Source of the DNA: Sphingobium scionense
Lineage (GTDB): Bacteria > Pseudomonadota > Alphaproteobacteria > Sphingomonadales > Sphingomonadaceae
NCBI RefSeq assembly: GCF_014197035.1
Contig: NZ_JACIEU010000009.1
Span: 1 to 64,000 of the forward strand
Length of the DNA: 64,000 nucleotides
Reading direction: 5' to 3'
In this document: positions 59,685-64,000 of the stretch, one piece after another
Numbering within the stretch: the first letter of the stretch is position 1
Layout of the letters: every line of letters begins with the position of its first letter
Position numbers and translations under genes: made by a program
The notes under the pieces: model-generated
What the model was told of the DNA's origin: nothing
The model's input: only the letters and a program-made list of their open reading frames with translations
Database searches by the model: none

Positions 59685-60608
59685 CTACTCGGATCGCTGC
59701 GAGAAATCAAAAGACAGCGCATAGCGCGCCTTGATGAATCCAAGAAACCGTCGCAGGGCCGGATTGCCGTTGTCTTCGCGCCAGCAACCGGAATAGACCG
59801 TCAGCGCCGGCCCCTGTTCGCCGTGGATAGGCCGGTAGACGACATCCGGGTAGCGCACGCCTGTCGAACCTTCGCACACGATCGACATGCGCCGGCCGGC
59901 GCCGAGCAGGCTCAGCACGGTCTCTCGCGTGGTCTGGTCGATTCTGATGTCCGGGTGCGCGCCGGACATAGACAGTCGTCCTAGCAGCATGTCGCGGATA
60001 TCGGAGCCGGGATCCGCTGCGGGCAGGACAAAGCGCTCTGATCGCAGATCGGTCCAATGCACAATTTCGTGGCCCGCTAACGGATGCTGGGCCGGCAGTG
60101 CGACCACGATGCGCTCGCTCCAGAAAGGCTCGCGCCGATAGCCTTCATGGCCGGCGTCGCCCATCAGGATTGCGATGTCGATCTCGCCGGTGTCCAATCC
60201 GGCGAGTAGCGCACCACGATCGGTTTCCACGCTCCCGAAATCGACATCCGGATTATCGCTCTGCCAAGCCAGTACCGTGGCGCGCAGATTGCCCGCGGAG
60301 ACCGAGCTGTTGTGTCCCAACATCAAAGCGCCAGCACGGCCCTGGCCTGCGTCCCTGGTCGCCGCCACCATCCGATCCGCATTGGCGACCATCGGCCGGG
60401 CGCTGCGGATGAAGCGCGTGCCCGCGATCGTCGTCGTCACTCCCGCACGAGAGCGGTCGAACAGCTTGGCGCCGATCATCCGTTCCAATCGCAGAATATT
60501 GCGACTTAACGTCGATTGCTCGACATCAAGTGCGCGTGCGGCGCGATAAAAGCTCCCGTGGTCCGCTGCCGCTATCGCATAACGAAGCTGTCGCATATCG
60601 AAAGTCAC
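59685..60608 (-). CDS. LysR-family transcriptional regulator at the right of the ICE
   Basis: A 307-residue regulator, likely start GTG 60608 or ATG 60596. The helix-turn-helix is in residues 5-64 (SFYRAARALDVEQSTLSRNI) and the effector-binding domain follows. LysR genes of this type often lie beside trb operons and may control transfer. It could also be chromosomal. It is in the same direction as the EexN-like gene, 30 bases upstream of it. Confidence 0.82.
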   Translation of the reverse strand: MTFDMRQLRYAIAAADHGSFYRAARALDVEQSTLSRNILRLERMIGAKLFDRSRAGVTTTIAGTRFIRSARPMVANADRMVAATRDAGQGRAGALMLGHNSSVSAGNLRATVLAWQSDNPDVDFGSVETDRGALLAGLDTGEIDIAILMGDAGHEGYRREPFWSERIVVALPAQHPLAGHEIVHWTDLRSERFVLPAADPGSDIRDMLLGRLSMSGAHPDIRIDQTTRETVLSLLGAGRRMSIVCEGSTGVRYPDVVYRPIHGEQGPALTVYSGCWREDNGNPALRRFLGFIKARYALSFDFSQRSE

Positions 60609-60917
60609 CGAGCCGTTTTCCTGAATTTACGCTTGAGTGCGACGATTGAGCTGACCGTGCGACACGGAACACCGGTCGTCGCGATCCTCGGCACAGGCAA
60701 ACTGCGCTTAAGGATGGAGAATTCCGCCTTCGCGACCTTTCGCTGACCTTCGCCGAACGAGTCGTCCTGCCTGAAAGCAGCTGCCGTCGGCGTTCTCGAC
60801 AGCGCGCCCCAGAACGACGGTTTCGGCCGCGTGAGGCAATTGCATCGAGTCATCAACGACCTGTTTGCGAGGACCAGGGTGCTCCCCGCAAAATGAACTT
60901 CCGCTAGCATTCACTGG
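60609..60917. other. Gap without a credible gene
   Basis: This 309-base gap separates the LysR gene from the sterol-desaturase-like gene on the same strand. Open frames here are short, overlapping and lack good starts. I looked for a copy of the tRNA-Arg 3' end and did not find one. Confidence 0.6.
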
Positions 60918-61727
60918 TCAAGGCGCTCCGAACAGCGTTCGGCCAATGTCGCGAAACCGCGTTGCTCGCAGGTCGTGCGCCATCAGGATCCATTCGCGAA
61001 AGGCGATCTTGAGCGGGTTGGCCGTGGCCTCGCGATGCGCAAGCCCATAGCGGATCGGCTCGCCCGGACGTTCGGCGACGAAGGTGCCGAACATGCGGTC
61101 GAAGATGATAAGCACGCCGCCATAATTCTTGTCGAGATAGGGCTCGTTGCATCCATGGTGCAGCCGGTGGTGCGCCGGCGTATTGAACAGCCATTCAACG
61201 GGCCCGAGGCGTCCGATCAGCTCGGTGTGGAGGAACAGCTGATAGCGCAGATTGAGCGCGAGCAGACCGAGGACGAGCCGTGGATCGAAGCCAAGCAAGA
61301 CAAGCGGCGCATAGAAGACCCATCCTGCCGAGAACAGGTTGGTCCATCCAAGCCGAAACGACGAGAGGAGCGTGAGCTGCTCAGCCGAGTGATGCACCGA
61401 ATGGGTCGCCCAGAGCCAGCGCACCCGATGGCTTGCGCGATGGAACCAGTAATAGGCGAATTCCACTAGCAGGAAGGCGACGAGCCAGTTCCACCAATCG
61501 TCAAGCGAATGGCGGACCGGCGCCAGCGACCATAGCCAGGCGAAGACCCCGCCGATCACGAAGGCGTTGAGCGCCGCGAACGGAAGGCCGCCCATTACTA
61601 GCCCCAGCGAGGTGAGCGCCGTGCGGCGGTCATAGCCATGCCCGGCGCCAAGGCGCGACAATGCCTCGGCCGCAACGATCGTCACGACGAAGCCGAGCCA
61701 GAGCGGCGATCGCCCGAGCGGATCCAT
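60918..61727 (-). CDS. Sterol desaturase/fatty acid hydroxylase-family membrane protein
   Basis: A 269-residue membrane di-iron enzyme from ATG 61727. Three histidine clusters match the family: HRASH, then HSVHHSAE, then HHRLHHGCN. Four hydrophobic segments frame them. Relatives hydroxylate or desaturate lipids such as fatty acids or carotenoids. Its start lies 1 base from the EF-hand gene stop, so they are cotranscribed. The substrate is not evident. Confidence 0.85.
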   Translation of the reverse strand: MDPLGRSPLWLGFVVTIVAAEALSRLGAGHGYDRRTALTSLGLVMGGLPFAALNAFVIGGVFAWLWSLAPVRHSLDDWWNWLVAFLLVEFAYYWFHRASHRVRWLWATHSVHHSAEQLTLLSSFRLGWTNLFSAGWVFYAPLVLLGFDPRLVLGLLALNLRYQLFLHTELIGRLGPVEWLFNTPAHHRLHHGCNEPYLDKNYGGVLIIFDRMFGTFVAERPGEPIRYGLAHREATANPLKIAFREWILMAHDLRATRFRDIGRTLFGAP

Positions 61728-61728
61728 G

Positions 61729-62142
61729 TCAGCTCTCCCGGCCGATGGCTTCGCGGAGTCGCTCAAGCTCCGCCTTGTCGACCAGCCCATTGCGGTTGAC
61801 GTCAGCCCGGTCGAACAGCGGGGCCGGAGCCGAGCCAAATTCCGCCCGCGTGACGCGCCCGTCGCGGTTCGTATCCGCGCTCGCGATGAAGGCGTTGAGG
61901 CGCGCGCCGAGCTGCGGACGCATCTGCGCGATGCGCCCGAAGTCGGACTGGGCGACGGTGCCGTCACCGTTGCGGTCGAGCCGGCTGAACTGCTGCGCGC
62001 GCGCCGCCCTGAATTCGGCTTGGGACACCTGCCCGTCACCGTTAGTATCGGCGCTTTCGAAGACGTCGAGTTGGCCCATCTGGGCCATGGCGGGCGTCGA
62101 GCAGACTAGGATTGCGGGAATAATCAGAAGACGGGCTTTCAT
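61729..62142 (-). CDS. Secreted EF-hand calcium-binding protein
   Basis: A 137-residue protein from ATG 62142, preceded by AAAAAGGA-like AAAAAGGAC. Signal peptide 1-20 (MKARLLIIPAILVCSTPAMA). Four EF-hand-type loops follow: DTNGDGQVSQAEF, DRNGDGTVAQSDF, DTNRDGRVTRAEF and DVNRNGLVDKAEL. It likely binds calcium in the periplasm. The pairing with a desaturase-like enzyme in one operon is unusual and unexplained. Confidence 0.85.
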   Translation of the reverse strand: MKARLLIIPAILVCSTPAMAQMGQLDVFESADTNGDGQVSQAEFRAARAQQFSRLDRNGDGTVAQSDFGRIAQMRPQLGARLNAFIASADTNRDGRVTRAEFGSAPAPLFDRADVNRNGLVDKAELERLREAIGRES

Positions 62143-62238
62143 CAAATGTCCTTTTTCGAAAAGGAGGCCGCGCCGCGCGGGGGCTGAGCGGCGCGGCCTC
62201 ACGCGGCCCAGGGAGGGGGGCTGCCGCGTCTGGGGAAA

Positions 62239-62718
62239 TTAGCGCGGGACGGTGGTACCCTCGACGGTGGCGGTGTCGCCGCCAACGCCGGTCCGGGAGG
62301 ACGAGTAGCTCACGCTCCCGTCGGCATTGCGCGTCGCCGTCGTCGAGTGGCCGAAGCTGGTGCCGTCGCCGAGCGTCGTCGTGCGACCGCCGGAATAGCT
62401 GCCGTCACCCCAGGTCCGCCCGGCGCTGGTCGATGCGCTGCGGCCATCAATGGTGGTGATCTGCCCGCTGGTCGAGGTGTTGCCGGCCTGGCGCGAAGCA
62501 GACCTGTTGGCATCATAGCCATGGCCGCCATTGGTCCGGACGCTGCGCGACGCGGCCACATTGCCGTCCCCGCGGCTAATCGAACGCTGCTTCACGAAGC
62601 CACCGCCGTTCGCGCCCTGGACGTTCACCGACCGGGACCGGGGCTGTGCCTCGGCTGCAACCGCCAGCCCCGAGGTTAGCAATGCGAAGCTGCTTGCGAT
62701 CAAAATCTGCTTTCTCAT
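62239..62718 (-). CDS. Secreted Gly/Ser/Thr-rich repetitive protein
   Basis: A 159-residue protein from ATG 62718, with an AAGGAGTG ribosome-binding site. Signal peptide about 1-24 (LLTSGLAVAAEAQ). The mature part is Gly/Ser/Thr/Arg-rich with repeated short motifs such as SASRQAG, STSAGRTWGDGSYSGGRTTT and GDGTSFGH. It has no cysteine. This composition suggests a flexible surface or matrix protein. The family is not known to me. It lies in the same direction as the EF-hand gene, 96 bases upstream. Confidence 0.75.
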   Translation of the reverse strand: MRKQILIASSFALLTSGLAVAAEAQPRSRSVNVQGANGGGFVKQRSISRGDGNVAASRSVRTNGGHGYDANRSASRQAGNTSTSGQITTIDGRSASTSAGRTWGDGSYSGGRTTTLGDGTSFGHSTTATRNADGSVSYSSSRTGVGGDTATVEGTTVPR

Positions 62719-62829
62719 ATCACACTCCTTTGAAACGGCGATCATCCTGCGCCGGACCTCGAAGTAGCTGGGCTGCGTAAGCGGCGTGCTTCATCGGGAA
62801 GGCAAAGAGTAACGAAGCGTAACCGGCCA

Positions 62830-63546
62830 CTATGGATGCGCCTGAACCGGTTGGGAGGGCTCGGAGAGGATGCGACCGTCGGAAAGCTCGATGACCCGGT
62901 CGAACAGATCCAGCGAGCGCGGATCGTGGGTGACGACCATGACGCAGGCGCTGCGCTCGACGGCGATGCGCCTGAATAATTCCATCACCTGCCGCCCCCG
63001 CACGCTGTCGAGCGCCGCAGTGGGCTCGTCGGCCAGAATGAGGGGCGGATCATTGGCGAGCGCACGCGCGACCGCGACGCGCTGCTGTTCGCCCCCCGAC
63101 AGGCGCGAGGGACGATTGTCTATGCGATGGCCAAGATCGAGCGCCCCCAGCAGCTGGGTTGCATAGCCCCGCGCAGCCCTGGCCTCGACATCCGCGATCT
63201 CGAGCGCGATCGACACATTCTCCGTGGCCGTCAGGAACGGGATGAGATTCGCCTTCTGAAAGACGAAGCCAATATGATCGCGCCGAAAACCCCGCAGCTT
63301 GTCGAGATCGGCGCCCGGATAAGAGACGAGGCGATCACGAATGTATATCTCGCCGGCGCTCGGCGGCTCGAGCAACCCGCAGATGAGGAGAAGCGTGCTC
63401 TTGCCCGATCCGCTTGGTCCCATGATGCCGATCAGCTCGCCGGCATGGGCCTCCAAAGATGCGCCGTCCAGCGCGCGCACAACCGTTTCGCCGCTCTGGT
63501 AATGGCGCGCGGCGTTGCGGACGCTGAGCAACGGCGCTCCAGTCAC
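62830..63546 (-). CDS. ABC transporter ATP-binding protein (LolD/MacB-type)
   Basis: A 238-residue ATPase from GTG 63546, overlapping the permease stop. Walker A is GPSGSGKST, Q-loop in VFQKANLIPF, signature LSGGEQQR and Walker B LILADEPTAALD. This group (LolD, MacB, FtsE-like) works with FtsX-like permeases on lipids, lipoproteins or peptides. The longer frame upstream to 63915 is the antisense/other-frame extension of the permease region. Function beyond export is unknown. Confidence 0.9.
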   Translation of the reverse strand: MTGAPLLSVRNAARHYQSGETVVRALDGASLEAHAGELIGIMGPSGSGKSTLLLICGLLEPPSAGEIYIRDRLVSYPGADLDKLRGFRRDHIGFVFQKANLIPFLTATENVSIALEIADVEARAARGYATQLLGALDLGHRIDNRPSRLSGGEQQRVAVARALANDPPLILADEPTAALDSVRGRQVMELFRRIAVERSACVMVVTHDPRSLDLFDRVIELSDGRILSEPSQPVQAHP

Positions 63547-64000
63547 GAGAGCACCTCTTGCGCCCGGACCTTCAAGGCCTGGGCGATGCCGAACCAGCTG
63601 GCGACCAGGCAGATCACGCACAGGATCGCGAAAAATATACCGAGATCCTGGGGCAGCATGACGATACGCCGCGGGAAGTTCGGGAAAGTGAGATGCGAAA
63701 GGAGCATCGCGAGCCCGAACCCGAACAGGCCGATCAACCCCGCCTGCTGGAGGATCATCGCGACGATCGCCGAGTTCCGCGCCCCCAGCAGCTTGAGCAA
63801 GGCGATCTGGTGCAGCTTCTCCATCGTCAGCGTGTAGATGATCAGCGAGATGACGATCGCGGTAACCAGCAGGAGCACCGAGGCGAAGGCGAGGATTTGC
63901 AGGCGAAGCCGCCACAAGCGCTGATTGAGAAGGAGATCACGCTGCTCGGCGCTGCTCAGGACATTTGTGTCGCCCCAAGCGAGGATCGCCGCCTTGATGC
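63543..64000 (-). CDS. FtsX-like ABC permease, C-terminal part, cut by the window edge
   Basis: The last 152 codons of a permease that continues beyond 64000; the frame is open to the edge. Visible: a FtsX domain with four hydrophobic segments (ILAFASVLLLVTAIVISLII, then LGLAMLL-like and ILCVICLVASWFGIAQ). KLHQIALLKLLGARNSAI is the coupling-helix region. It is translated with the ATPase gene that follows, so the two form one transporter. Confidence 0.87.
   Translation of the reverse strand, partial: IKAAILAWGDTNVLSSAEQRDLLLNQRLWRLRLQILAFASVLLLVTAIVISLIIYTLTMEKLHQIALLKLLGARNSAIVAMILQQAGLIGLFGFGLAMLLSHLTFPNFPRRIVMLPQDLGIFFAILCVICLVASWFGIAQALKVRAQEVLS

Noticed and set aside
60605..60910. A 101-codon minus-strand frame between the LysR and desaturase-like genes
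   Set aside because: Poor start, overlap with the LysR start region and no recognisable features.
59331..60917. Right attachment site just after the trb operon
   Set aside because: No copy of the tRNA 3' segment (GGGTTCGAATCCCG or the acceptor arm) was found in this stretch.
1..64000. CRISPR arrays and rRNA genes
   Set aside because: No regularly spaced direct repeats and no rRNA-like sequence were seen on either strand.

Overview
The window reads as a high-GC alphaproteobacterial chromosome, most likely a sphingomonad (Sphingobium, Sphingomonas or a relative). The basis is gene content and style: a TonB-dependent receptor with an overlapping secreted esterase, a GNAT/fatty-acid desaturase pair, lptF-lptG, a comF-grxC-nitrilase-DUF1178 cluster, and REP-like palindromes. 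This is judged from family resemblance; no database was searched.

Positions 1-21.6 kb are chromosomal backbone. In order: the edge of an IS1182-like element, a bestrophin, a LysR regulator, a TonB receptor plus SGNH esterase, a GNAT/desaturase divergent pair, a broken IS30 element bounded by 25-bp inverted repeats, lptF-lptG, two convergent lipid kinases, a metallophosphoesterase, a CHASE3-HAMP-GAF-GGDEF diguanylate cyclase, a methyltransferase, and comF-grxC-nit-DUF1178. The backbone ends at a tRNA-Arg(CCT) gene at 21590-21666.

From the tRNA to at least 59.7 kb lies an integrative and conjugative element (ICE). Its left end has a large serine recombinase whose last 13 codons and stop are the antisense of the tRNA 3' half, then a prlF-yhaV toxin-antitoxin pair. 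The ICE maintenance block holds DUF932, a ParB-like protein, a Toprim protein and a DUF2493 protein. A second block holds DUF736, an XRE regulator, a frameshifted DUF2285 gene, an AlpA-like HTH, DUF2840, a TraF peptidase, a second DUF736 and a lytic transglycosylase. Then come the relaxase, the VirD4/TraG coupling protein, a CopG protein and the trbBCDEJKLFGI type IV secretion operon. A GNAT gene is inserted between copG and trbB. No second copy of the tRNA end was seen, so the right limit of the ICE is not established.

The main cargo, 31.1-39.2 kb, is a type III CBASS anti-phage locus: a TRIP13-like ATPase (Cap6), a small protein in the Cap8 position, a HORMA protein (Cap7), a CD-NTase and the nuclease NucC with its D73/E104/K106 site intact. 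A divergent HTH/metallopeptidase pair matching CapH/CapP sits upstream, with two palindromes in the shared promoter region. The same operon continues without a break into a DUF2235 alpha/beta-hydrolase and a 606-residue protein with a DUF6119-like C-terminal region. This two-gene extension of a CBASS operon is the best candidate for something not yet described.

The right end, 59.7-64 kb, has a LysR regulator, an EF-hand protein with a sterol-desaturase-like membrane protein, a secreted Gly/Ser/Thr-rich protein, and an ABC ATPase plus FtsX-like permease that runs off the window. These may be ICE cargo or chromosome.
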